NCBI GenBank assembly: GCA_001629235.1
Contig: LUSA01000011.1
Location: 1-7,717, forward strand
Direction of reading: 5' to 3'
Source: Marine group II euryarchaeote REDSEA-S43_B8
GTDB taxonomy: Archaea; Thermoplasmatota; Poseidoniia; Poseidoniales; Thalassarchaeaceae
DNA length: 7,717 bases
Position numbers and translations under genes: made by a program
The notes under the pieces: generated by a model
Database searches by the model: none
Told to the model about the DNA's origin: nothing
Seen by the model: only the letters and a program-made list of their open reading frames with translations
Shown: piece after piece, positions 1 to 6,083 of the stretch
How the letters are laid out: each line of letters starts with the position of its first letter
How positions within the stretch are numbered: the stretch's first letter is position 1

Positions 1-533
1 ACATCTATTGGAGAGAATGGAGCCATGTAATTCCACCCCCCAGTAGGTCCGGTTGGGTTTCCACCAACTCGAACTTCGCCTTTCTTTAGAGGGCCCATTT
101 CATCGTATGCTCTGGAAAGAAGCATGTTTGACAGACCGGGCGCTATCCCTGTATCCCATAGGATTCTTGCACCGTATTCTTTGGCCTTATCGTCATCTCT
201 GTCTGGAGTAAACTGGCTGAAACTGAGATCCACTGTTCTCCAGGGAAGCTCCGCGAGAGCCGTTGTACTCGAATGTCCTATGTCTCCCGGCAGCATGTTC
301 ACTACGATGTCCTGAAAGGGATTGAATTCGAAACCCTCTTGGTGTACAATCATATCTAACATCAAATCTATTGGATCCTCATCCTTCTCGAGGTGATGCA
401 CCTCCACACCAGGAATTCCGAAAACTCGGTACGGTTGCGGGTCGTAAGCGTGTACGGTGTGGCCTGAATTGGCTAACTTTTCTGCAACATAGGAACCGAC
501 AAGCCCCACTCCGAAGCAATGGATATTAGCCAT
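1..533 (-). CDS. Saccharopine dehydrogenase-like NAD(P)-dependent oxidoreductase, 5' part
   Basis: Partial gene: the start is inside the window and the 3' end lies beyond the left edge, so about 177 N-terminal residues are visible. The protein opens with a Rossmann fold: the glycine motif GVGLVG lies at residues 8-13, and an aspartate (D31) closes the second strand, which favours NAD(H) over NADP(H). Further on come the stretches DTGIAPGLSN and, near the cut, APFSPIDV, both typical of the saccharopine dehydrogenase / lysine 6-dehydrogenase superfamily. These enzymes act on amino-acid or polyamine substrates (saccharopine, lysine, carboxynorspermidine). The substrate-binding C-terminal domain is outside the window, so the exact reaction cannot be named. 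The ATG at 533-531 is the only possible start nearby, because an in-frame TGA lies two codons upstream. It is divergent from trpS with a 99-nt gap. Family assignment is fairly secure; substrate is unknown. Confidence 0.85.
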   Translation of the reverse strand, partial: MANIHCFGVGLVGSYVAEKLANSGHTVHAYDPQPYRVFGIPGVEVHHLEKDEDPIDLMLDMIVHQEGFEFNPFQDIVVNMLPGDIGHSSTTALAELPWRTVDLSFSQFTPDRDDDKAKEYGARILWDTGIAPGLSNMLLSRAYDEMGPLKKGEVRVGGNPTGPTGGWNYMAPFSPID

Positions 534-632
534 GTATCATCGTAGACGAGTTCGCTATTCGTTGTAACTGTTCGCAGTTCTTAGAGCAAAATCTAGCGAT
601 GCCTTGATTGGGTGTAATACAAGCCGCAATTC

Positions 633-2015
633 ATGGTAGGGGGAGGTAACATTGATCCTTGGTCCTCTGAGCAATCTACCGACTATGATAGAATGATCGA
701 GCAATTCGGCTTGACTCCAATGGACCTCGGGTCTATGCCAAATCCAGGAATGCTGCATAGACGAGGAATAGTATTTGCACACAGGGATTTGGATGTGATT
801 ACGGATTCGATAACCAAGGGGGATCCATTCGGAGTTCTTACCGGCCTAATGCCCAGCGGTAGGATGCATCTTGGACATAGCATGGTTATAGAGCAGGTTC
901 GCTGGTTTCAGGAGCAGGGTGCCGACGTAACCGTTGCCGTTGCCGACTTGGAGGCACTCGCGACCAGAGGAACCTCTCTTTCTAATGGAAGGGAGACAGC
1001 GTTACGCGAGTACGTGTTGAATTATGCTGCATTGGGCTTGGACCCAGACAAGACTAGCGTATACTTTCAGAGTTCTAGGCCTGAAGTTCAGAGACTGGCC
1101 TTCACTCTAGGAAAACGTACTAACCTATCAGAATTAGACGCGATATACGGATTTGGTGGAGATACAAATCTGGCTCACGTCCAGGCGCCTCTTGTACAGG
1201 TTGGAGATATTGTACACCCTCAATTGGATGATTTCGGAGGATTAAGGCCAATAGTTGTACCAGTAGGGGTTGACCAAGATCCGCATCTAAGATTGACCAG
1301 AGACATAACTCAGAAGACGAACTGGTTTAACGTGAAGAAGAGGAAGTCTGGAGGGCTCACCGTGGCTCTTTCAGTCCAGGAAGATAATCAGGCAGAGATG
1401 GGGGTTTCCCACTCTGGTAGGATAGATATGGATTCTAGGGCAAAGCTCGTTGGAAATATTGTCGACTCAATTGCTGAACTAGGATTTTCCGATATCAAGT
1501 CTAATCCCAAGCATGGAACAATCGAGATTCCCGGCGCAACAATGGGGGATCGCTCCAGAATTAGGATAATGTTGCTCCAAATTGAGAGGGATTTGGGTGG
1601 CCTAGGGCTAATGTCCCCATGTTCCACTTACCACAGATTCGCAGTAGGCATGACCGGTGATAAGATGTCTTCATCTAAACCCGAGAGTACGATATTCATG
1701 GATGACGAAATTGAATCCATGGAGAGGAAGGTGAAGCGGGCGATCAGTGGAGGTCAGCCCACGGTGGAAGAGCACAGAAGGCTAGGAGGGGATGTCTCAA
1801 AGGACGTAGCATTCCAGTATCTGCAATTCTTCTTCGAAAATGACGATACAGCCCTAGCGGAGGTCAAGTCTGAATATGAAAGCGGCAGGATGCTGGCCGG
1901 GGAAGTGAAGCAAATTTGTATTGATAGAGCCACAGACTGGCTCATTGATCTTAAGCAAAGAAGGGATCAAATGGAAGATAGTGTAGCCGATTTCCTCGCT
2001 CCAGATGCAATTTAG
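633..2015 (+). CDS. trpS: Tryptophan--tRNA ligase, archaeal type, with internal insertion
   Basis: A class Ic aminoacyl-tRNA synthetase that charges tRNA-Trp with tryptophan in the cytosol, using ATP. The 460-residue protein has the family's N-terminal IDPW-type segment (residues 7-10), the HIGH signature as HLGH (79-82) in MPSGRMHLGH, the YGFGGDTN stretch (172-179), the VGVDQDPHLRLTRD motif (211-224), the STYHRF stretch (331-336) and the KMSKS loop as KMSSS (344-348). The C-terminal anticodon-binding part includes the conserved GGxxTVEEHRRLGG stretch. About 90 residues (roughly 235-328) sit between the DQDPH helix and STYHRF; short archaeal and eukaryotic TrpRS lack them, while I recall haloarchaeal enzymes also carrying an insert here. 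The ATG at 633 is the first start after an in-frame TAA six codons upstream. No SD precedes it, but GGAGGT lies just inside the gene at 642-647. The last codon overlaps convergent zpr1 by 4 nt. Confidence 0.96.
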   Translation: MVGGGNIDPWSSEQSTDYDRMIEQFGLTPMDLGSMPNPGMLHRRGIVFAHRDLDVITDSITKGDPFGVLTGLMPSGRMHLGHSMVIEQVRWFQEQGADVTVAVADLEALATRGTSLSNGRETALREYVLNYAALGLDPDKTSVYFQSSRPEVQRLAFTLGKRTNLSELDAIYGFGGDTNLAHVQAPLVQVGDIVHPQLDDFGGLRPIVVPVGVDQDPHLRLTRDITQKTNWFNVKKRKSGGLTVALSVQEDNQAEMGVSHSGRIDMDSRAKLVGNIVDSIAELGFSDIKSNPKHGTIEIPGATMGDRSRIRIMLLQIERDLGGLGLMSPCSTYHRFAVGMTGDKMSSSKPESTIFMDDEIESMERKVKRAISGGQPTVEEHRRLGGDVSKDVAFQYLQFFFENDDTALAEVKSEYESGRMLAGEVKQICIDRATDWLIDLKQRRDQMEDSVADFLAPDAI

Positions 2016-2593
2016 CGAATGTCGAAAACTGGAACCTCTGGCCCCATGTCCAAAGACTGCTTCTCGTTTTCCATTAGCTCCCTAATGGTTGCATCACTGT
2101 GAATAATCTGGCTCCTTCCCCTTGGGTCCAGAAGCTCGATAAGAAAATGAGAACTTCCATCTTTCATCTTTCTCAGGCCCTCCAACAGTTCCATAGATGC
2201 GACTAGTACCTTTTCATCATCCGAGCTTCCTCTCATTATAGAGCCTACAGCATCTTCGAATCTATTTATGACACCTTCAATATTTGATACAAATCCACTG
2301 GAAGAACCGCCGGGTGAGACCTCCAAATCTAGGTCAGGTATCCTGATAGTGCCGGATGACGAACGGACAACTCTTGCCGAGGTTTTTTCTGGGTCGTCTA
2401 CGATTAGAGATGAGTAGCCGGGCTTCTCACCGTCCGAGGGGATGAAGTCCGTATGCTTCCATCCGCATGATTCACAGATTACTGTTATTTGTGTATGCTC
2501 TCCGAAGTATGGAATTTCGGAACTCATTGCCAGCATCGTCAATGCGCCGTCTTCGAGACATTGGGGACACGGTGCATCTACCTTACTCTGCAT
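2012..2593 (-). CDS. ZPR1-type zinc-finger protein
   Basis: A 193-residue protein with a single ZPR1 domain; eukaryotic ZPR1, which binds and helps fold elongation factor eEF1A, has two. The zinc site is visible as two CxxC pairs: C9/C12 and C40/C43. The hallmark IPYFG lies at residues 27-31 in the loop between them, and CESCGWKHTDF follows. After the finger comes the usual beta-rich half with IRIPDLDLEV (83-92) and the glycine plus VSNIEGV stretch (100-108), as in other ZPR1 proteins. The length suits an archaeal member. The archaeal role is not firmly known; a chaperone role for aEF1A is inference from the eukaryotic protein. It is the second gene of an operon: its ATG follows the sepF stop by 3 nt, so it is probably translated by coupling. 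Its TAA overlaps the convergent trpS stop. Confidence 0.9.
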   Translation of the reverse strand: MQSKVDAPCPQCLEDGALTMLAMSSEIPYFGEHTQITVICESCGWKHTDFIPSDGEKPGYSSLIVDDPEKTSARVVRSSSGTIRIPDLDLEVSPGGSSSGFVSNIEGVINRFEDAVGSIMRGSSDDEKVLVASMELLEGLRKMKDGSSHFLIELLDPRGRSQIIHSDATIRELMENEKQSLDMGPEVPVFDIR

Positions 2594-2596
2594 TTT

Positions 2597-2986
2597 TTAC
2601 TTCACCCTGGCACTATCAAAAGTTGGAGGAAGCAGTAGGAGTCTGGTGTTTCCAAGTCGAACCACTTGGCCATTTACGTCGTCTTCGACAAAATCCTGGA
2701 TTTTTCCGACTGCTAGTTGTAGTTCCATGTCCCTAGACATCAGATCTGACATCTCGATAATTACAATGTCCCCATCAGACACCCAGTCCATTATTTGTGA
2801 AATTCCGGTAACATCTTCTAGAACTGCTCTATGAATGATGACGTCTCCATCTAACCTAGGTACTGGGGCATCGGGGAACCTCATTCCCAGATCGTGATAT
2901 GGCTCGCCTGGATCGATGATGCTCATTCCTTGGTCCGATATGCTGGGCATCTCTACCCACTTAGGGCCATCATCTTCTACAGACAC
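2597..2986 (-). CDS. sepF: SepF-like cell division protein (DUF552 fold)
   Basis: A 129-residue protein. Residues about 49-121 match the SepF core: a beta-alpha-beta unit with RAVLEDV, the strand DGDIVIIEMS, then LMSRD, a long helix (roughly 87-101) and the closing strands NGQVVRLGNTRLLLLPP with glycines 106 and 112 at the usual positions. SepF ties the FtsZ ring to the membrane in many archaea and Gram-positive bacteria. An archaeal SepF normally begins with a short amphipathic membrane-targeting helix. Here the N-terminus is acidic and proline-rich and no such helix is visible. The start is a GTG; an in-frame TAG at 3034-3032 limits any extension to 15 codons, which contain no ATG, GTG or TTG. 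ATG codons 13 and 21 are alternatives. A box-A-like sequence lies about 25 nt upstream, consistent with a leaderless message. It leads the sepF-zpr1 operon, divergent from psmB. Confidence 0.85.
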   Translation of the reverse strand: MSVEDDGPKWVEMPSISDQGMSIIDPGEPYHDLGMRFPDAPVPRLDGDVIIHRAVLEDVTGISQIMDWVSDGDIVIIEMSDLMSRDMELQLAVGKIQDFVEDDVNGQVVRLGNTRLLLLPPTFDSARVK

Positions 2987-3010
2987 AATTTGCCGACATA
3001 CTTTGTGCCC

Positions 3011-3020
3011 TTGATATCTT
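3011..3020 (-). promoter_or_regulatory. Possible box A (TATA-like) for sepF-zpr1
   Basis: On the minus strand this reads AAGATATCAA and ends 25 nt before the sepF GTG. That is the spacing expected if transcription starts at or very near the start codon (leaderless mRNA, common in archaea). It is a weak match and no transcript data support it. Confidence 0.3.
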
Positions 3021-3103
3021 CTGCATACGAGCTACGGATATTTCGAAAATTTATGCTATTTGGCAAGCCCGGCTCCCGTCGCATTGATAAGGGGTCGATT
3101 CTA

Positions 3104-3113
3104 GAGAATATTA
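3104..3113 (+). promoter_or_regulatory. Possible box A (TATA-like) for psmB-fttA
   Basis: The AT-rich stretch GAGAATATTA lies about 25-34 nt before the psmB ATG at 3138, where an archaeal box A would be for a message with a very short leader. A second AT-rich patch (AATTTATGCTA, around 3047-3057) is an alternative and would give a longer leader. The motif match is weak. Confidence 0.3.
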
Positions 3114-3127
3114 CTGGCAACTCCGCC

Positions 3128-3133
3128 GGTGAT
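3128..3133 (+). promoter_or_regulatory. Shine-Dalgarno site of psmB
   Basis: GGTGAT matches the archaeal anti-SD region and ends 4 nt before the ATG at 3138. It favours that ATG over the in-frame GTG at 3129, which lies inside the site itself. Confidence 0.55.
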
Positions 3134-3137
3134 TACT

Positions 3138-3764
3138 ATGGATGCAACTTCTAGCGCGATAAAGACCGGTACGAGTACCGTTGGAATTACCTATGATGGC
3201 GGTGTTGTCGTAGGGGCAGACCATAGAGCTACCATGGGGCATTTCATAGCTAACAAGTCTGTTCAGAAGCTCTTCCGAATCTCTGATAATATTGCTCTAA
3301 CTACAGCCGGACTGGTTGGTCATGCCCAATCACTTTCCCGCGTCCTAGCCGCTGAATTGAAACTCTTCGAACTGAAAAGGGACATGCCTATGACAGTAAA
3401 AGGAGCGGCTACATTCACTGCCAATATCCTTTCTGGAAGGCCACACTATGTACAGTTACTGATCGTAGGAGTAGATCCTTCTGGTCCTAGCGTATACAGT
3501 ATTGATTCCGCTGGTGGCTCTATCCCAGACACGTACTGTGCAACTGGCTCTGGAAGTCCGTACATGTATGGTGTACTCGAAGACCAATTCAAGAAAGGCA
3601 TGTCCAAGGATCAAGCACTATCACTTGCGGCTAAGGCACTTCTAGCATCAGCCCAGAGAGACGCCGCAAGTGGCAATGGAATGGACTTGGCATTCATCAC
3701 CAACGAAACTGGATTCACACAGCTATCCGAAGAGGAAGTGGCGACTCTCCTCTCGACTATCTGA
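3138..3764 (+). CDS. psmB: Proteasome subunit beta (20S core, catalytic)
   Basis: Catalytic beta subunit of the archaeal 20S proteasome, an N-terminal nucleophile threonine protease that forms the inner two rings of the cytosolic degradation chamber. Translation from the ATG gives 208 residues: an 11-residue propeptide ending in KTG, then mature TSTVGI. Autocleavage between G11 and T12 exposes the nucleophile threonine. In mature numbering the active-site residues are all present: T1, D17 (in GADHRAT), K33, the conserved G47 (in TTAGLVG) and S129 (in GSGS), with the D/S pair at 164/167 in QRDAASGNGMD. I chose ATG 3138 because a GGTGAT SD site sits just upstream; GTG 3129 would add only three residues and lies within that SD. 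The alpha subunit gene is not in this window. fttA follows on the same strand after 43 nt, a pairing I recall from other archaea, which suggests co-transcription. Confidence 0.97.
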   Translation: MDATSSAIKTGTSTVGITYDGGVVVGADHRATMGHFIANKSVQKLFRISDNIALTTAGLVGHAQSLSRVLAAELKLFELKRDMPMTVKGAATFTANILSGRPHYVQLLIVGVDPSGPSVYSIDSAGGSIPDTYCATGSGSPYMYGVLEDQFKKGMSKDQALSLAAKALLASAQRDAASGNGMDLAFITNETGFTQLSEEEVATLLSTI

Positions 3765-3807
3765 TTACATTCCCGACCTAGAGCAGCAATTGCCTAGGTT
3801 TCATGAC

Positions 3808-5736
3808 ATGAGGGATATTATGCGCTTGACTCTACCTGAGATAAAGAAGAAGATTTCGAAGATTATACCCGATGGTATAGATCATGAAGTAACACTGGAA
3901 GCCGGCTCTATCGCAATCATCACAAAACAGCCCAAGGAGTTCTCAGGAGGTGGTGAGAGCCTAACGGTAAGGATTGCCAAATCTGTGAAGCGTAGGGTTG
4001 TTATTAGGCCCCATCCAGAAATCCTATCCGATGAGCAGGAAGTTCACGATGCTGTCAATAGAATAATTCCTGCCGAGGCAATGGTCAGAAATACGTGGCT
4101 CGATCCAGCACTATCTGAGGTTATTCTGGAATGCGATGATCCATCATCGGCCGTGGGTCCGAAAGGCTACCATGTTAACGCTTTGAGAGATGAAATCGGC
4201 TGGCTTGTAAAGGTAGAACGTGCTCCTGCCAGAGAGAGCAGAACCCAGCACGACATCCGTCGTTACCGCAAGGAGTTAGCCGATGACAGGAAGTCCTTGC
4301 TGAAGAAATTCGGGACACGGATATATCGTCCTCAGAGACCAGGGGAGTCATGGGTTAGAGTTTCAGCACTCGGATCATATCGAGAAGTTGGGCGAGCAAT
4401 GCACTTGGTCACGACTAACGAGTCCAAAGTTCTCGTAGATGTTGGAGCAAAACCTACCAATAACCAGAGCGAGGTTCAGCCATTCTTCTCGGCACCAGAA
4501 CTTCTACCGCTGGATAATCTAGATGCCGTAGTCATCACCCATGCTCACGTGGATCACATAGGGATGCTCCCCGTTCTTTTCAGGTATGGATACAAGGGAC
4601 CAGTGTATTGCACGCCCCCGACAAGAGATCTGATGACTCTTCTCCAAATTGATTACATCAAGGTCTCACAAGCAGAGGGTAACGAACCCCCATATTCCAA
4701 GGCCGATATACAGGAGTGCATCAAGCACGTTGTAGATGTGAATTGGGGGGACAAGACGGACATCGCTCCTGATATTAAGATGACAATGGAGAATGCAGGC
4801 CACATTTTGGGCTCATCCAGCGTCTACATGCAAATAGGCGAAGGAAAGTCTGAGCACAGACTTTTGTTTTCAGGCGACATAAAGTATGAGAAATCTTGGC
4901 TTTTCGATGCGGCTACGGTAAGGTTTCCCAAAGTTGACACACTCGTAATCGAGTCTACATATGGTGGACCGCAGAGCATTCAACCCACAAGGCATCAGGC
5001 TAGCCAGGAGCTCCAGGATCTCGTTTCCGACACCCTTAGTAGGAAGGGAAAGATCTTCTGTCCCGTTTTCGCAGTTGGACGATCCCAGGAGGTAATGCTA
5101 GCAATTGATGAGCTATTCAAGTCAGGACGTGTGCCACCTGTCACTGTGTGGCTCGACGGAATGATTAGCGAGGCGAGCGCGATTCATTCAAGTCATCCCA
5201 ACTTCCTCAACAGGGAGCTCAAGAAGAGCATGCTCAGAGGTGGGGATGAGAATCCTTTCAACTCCTCTTGGTTCAGGCAGGTCGACTCTAGGGAGATGCG
5301 TGAGACTATTCTCCTCGATCCGAGTCCTTGCATAGTTCTAGCTACCAGTGGTATGATGACTGGTGGGCCTATCATAGAGTATCTCAAGCACTGGGCACCG
5401 GAGCCTGGAAACACACTATGCTTCGTAGGCTATCAGGCCTCTGGAACCCTTGGAAGGAGGCTACAGGAGGGTCATTCCCACGTTCCGTTGATGGATAAGG
5501 GACAGACACTGATGCTCGACGTGAATTGCAACATGGTGATAATTGACGGATTCAGCGGTCATTCGGATAGGAACCAACTTATGGACTATGTTTCGGCTCT
5601 AAATCCAACACCAAGGAAGATAATCTGCCATCACGGCGATCCCCAGACTTGCAATGCCTTCAGAATGGGCCTTCGTGAGAAGTTCAAGGTACAGACATAC
5701 GCACCTGCGAACCTGGAGACTCTCCGACTCTCTTGA
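3808..5736 (+). CDS. fttA: Transcription termination factor FttA / aCPSF1 (KH + MBL + beta-CASP ribonuclease)
   Basis: Archaeal homologue of CPSF73 and Ints11. In the family it cleaves nascent RNA at U-rich sites and releases RNA polymerase. The 642-residue product has the full architecture. Two N-terminal KH-like modules span about 5-70 and 72-140, the second with a GPKG loop at 117-120. The metallo-beta-lactamase part carries the zinc ligands HAHVDH (245-250), H332 in AGHILGSS and D357 in SGDIKY. The inserted beta-CASP part has motif A E382 (ESTYGG), motif B H585 (SGHSDR) and motif C H609 (HHGD). The C-terminus ends with NLETLRL, as I recall for full-length aCPSF1. Every catalytic residue is present. 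ATG 3808 has a weak AGGT eight nt upstream; ATG 3820 would drop four residues, and the frame stays open further upstream into psmB. Its stop directly abuts that of the convergent membrane-protein gene. Confidence 0.96.
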   Translation: MRDIMRLTLPEIKKKISKIIPDGIDHEVTLEAGSIAIITKQPKEFSGGGESLTVRIAKSVKRRVVIRPHPEILSDEQEVHDAVNRIIPAEAMVRNTWLDPALSEVILECDDPSSAVGPKGYHVNALRDEIGWLVKVERAPARESRTQHDIRRYRKELADDRKSLLKKFGTRIYRPQRPGESWVRVSALGSYREVGRAMHLVTTNESKVLVDVGAKPTNNQSEVQPFFSAPELLPLDNLDAVVITHAHVDHIGMLPVLFRYGYKGPVYCTPPTRDLMTLLQIDYIKVSQAEGNEPPYSKADIQECIKHVVDVNWGDKTDIAPDIKMTMENAGHILGSSSVYMQIGEGKSEHRLLFSGDIKYEKSWLFDAATVRFPKVDTLVIESTYGGPQSIQPTRHQASQELQDLVSDTLSRKGKIFCPVFAVGRSQEVMLAIDELFKSGRVPPVTVWLDGMISEASAIHSSHPNFLNRELKKSMLRGGDENPFNSSWFRQVDSREMRETILLDPSPCIVLATSGMMTGGPIIEYLKHWAPEPGNTLCFVGYQASGTLGRRLQEGHSHVPLMDKGQTLMLDVNCNMVIIDGFSGHSDRNQLMDYVSALNPTPRKIICHHGDPQTCNAFRMGLREKFKVQTYAPANLETLRLS

Positions 5737-6006
5737 TCATAGCACAGGAACGTCGAAACCAGCATCTGCAGGATCCCCAACATTGCCATCTGCTTGCTCT
5801 TCGTTACCTTCGTCCCAATCTTCCATAGAATCAGCTCCTTCGTCAACTGAATCATGATTCCTAGTAATAGCTACGGCTATAGGAATAGGCGTAAGCAGTA
5901 GCAATGCCCAGGCTTCAGGGGTTATATTTCCCTCAACTATCATGATAACTACTGATATCATTGCGATTGAAAATGAAATCGCAGCCCCTATTACGCTTCT
6001 CGACAT
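5737..6006 (-). CDS. Small two-helix membrane protein with acidic tail, function unknown
   Basis: I do not recognise a family. The 89-residue product has two predicted membrane segments, about residues 5-24 (rich in I, A, S, V) and 31-48 (AWALLLLTPIPIAVAI), joined by a short EGNITPE turn. A hydrophilic tail of about 40 residues follows (50-89), with more than a dozen Asp or Glu and almost no basic residues. The positive-inside rule is weakly informative: R3 and R49 flank the hairpin, so both ends are probably cytoplasmic. No signal-peptide cleavage site is evident. The ATG at 6006 is the natural start. The gene fills the space between fttA and the next plus-strand gene, and its TGA directly abuts the fttA TGA. 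A clean hydrophobic hairpin in this frame argues that it is real, but only a homologue search would confirm it. Confidence 0.65.
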   Translation of the reverse strand: MSRSVIGAAISFSIAMISVVIMIVEGNITPEAWALLLLTPIPIAVAITRNHDSVDEGADSMEDWDEGNEEQADGNVGDPADAGFDVPVL

Positions 6007-6083
6007 ATTTTCGGATTGCTCTGAGCAGATGTTTGTTATCTTTGTAACGACAAGGTGATGAACCTTGGATTAATTCAACTTGT

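Noticed and set aside
124..315. Open frame on the plus strand inside the oxidoreductase gene.
   Set aside because: The opposite strand encodes a clear Rossmann-fold protein over the same bases; the plus-strand product has no recognisable motif.
534..632. Divergent promoter elements between the oxidoreductase gene and trpS.
   Set aside because: No AT-rich box at convincing spacing on either strand; a promoter must exist but cannot be pinpointed by eye.
652..696. Possible leader peptide for tryptophan attenuation at the start of trpS.
   Set aside because: The 14-codon frame has no Trp codons, begins with TTG too close to the SD, and lies inside the synthetase gene; no attenuator hairpin is visible.
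2060..2072. Intrinsic terminator downstream of trpS.
   Set aside because: The stretch is pyrimidine-rich rather than a clean T-run, has no hairpin before it, and lies within zpr1; kept only as a comment on termination.
2442..2834. Plus-strand open frames opposite zpr1 and sepF.
   Set aside because: They are shadows of two recognisable minus-strand genes, and their low-complexity Ser-rich products match nothing.
2894..3154. Plus-strand open frame across the sepF start and the psmB promoter region.
   Set aside because: It overlaps sepF coding and ends inside psmB in another frame; no motif and no plausible start context.
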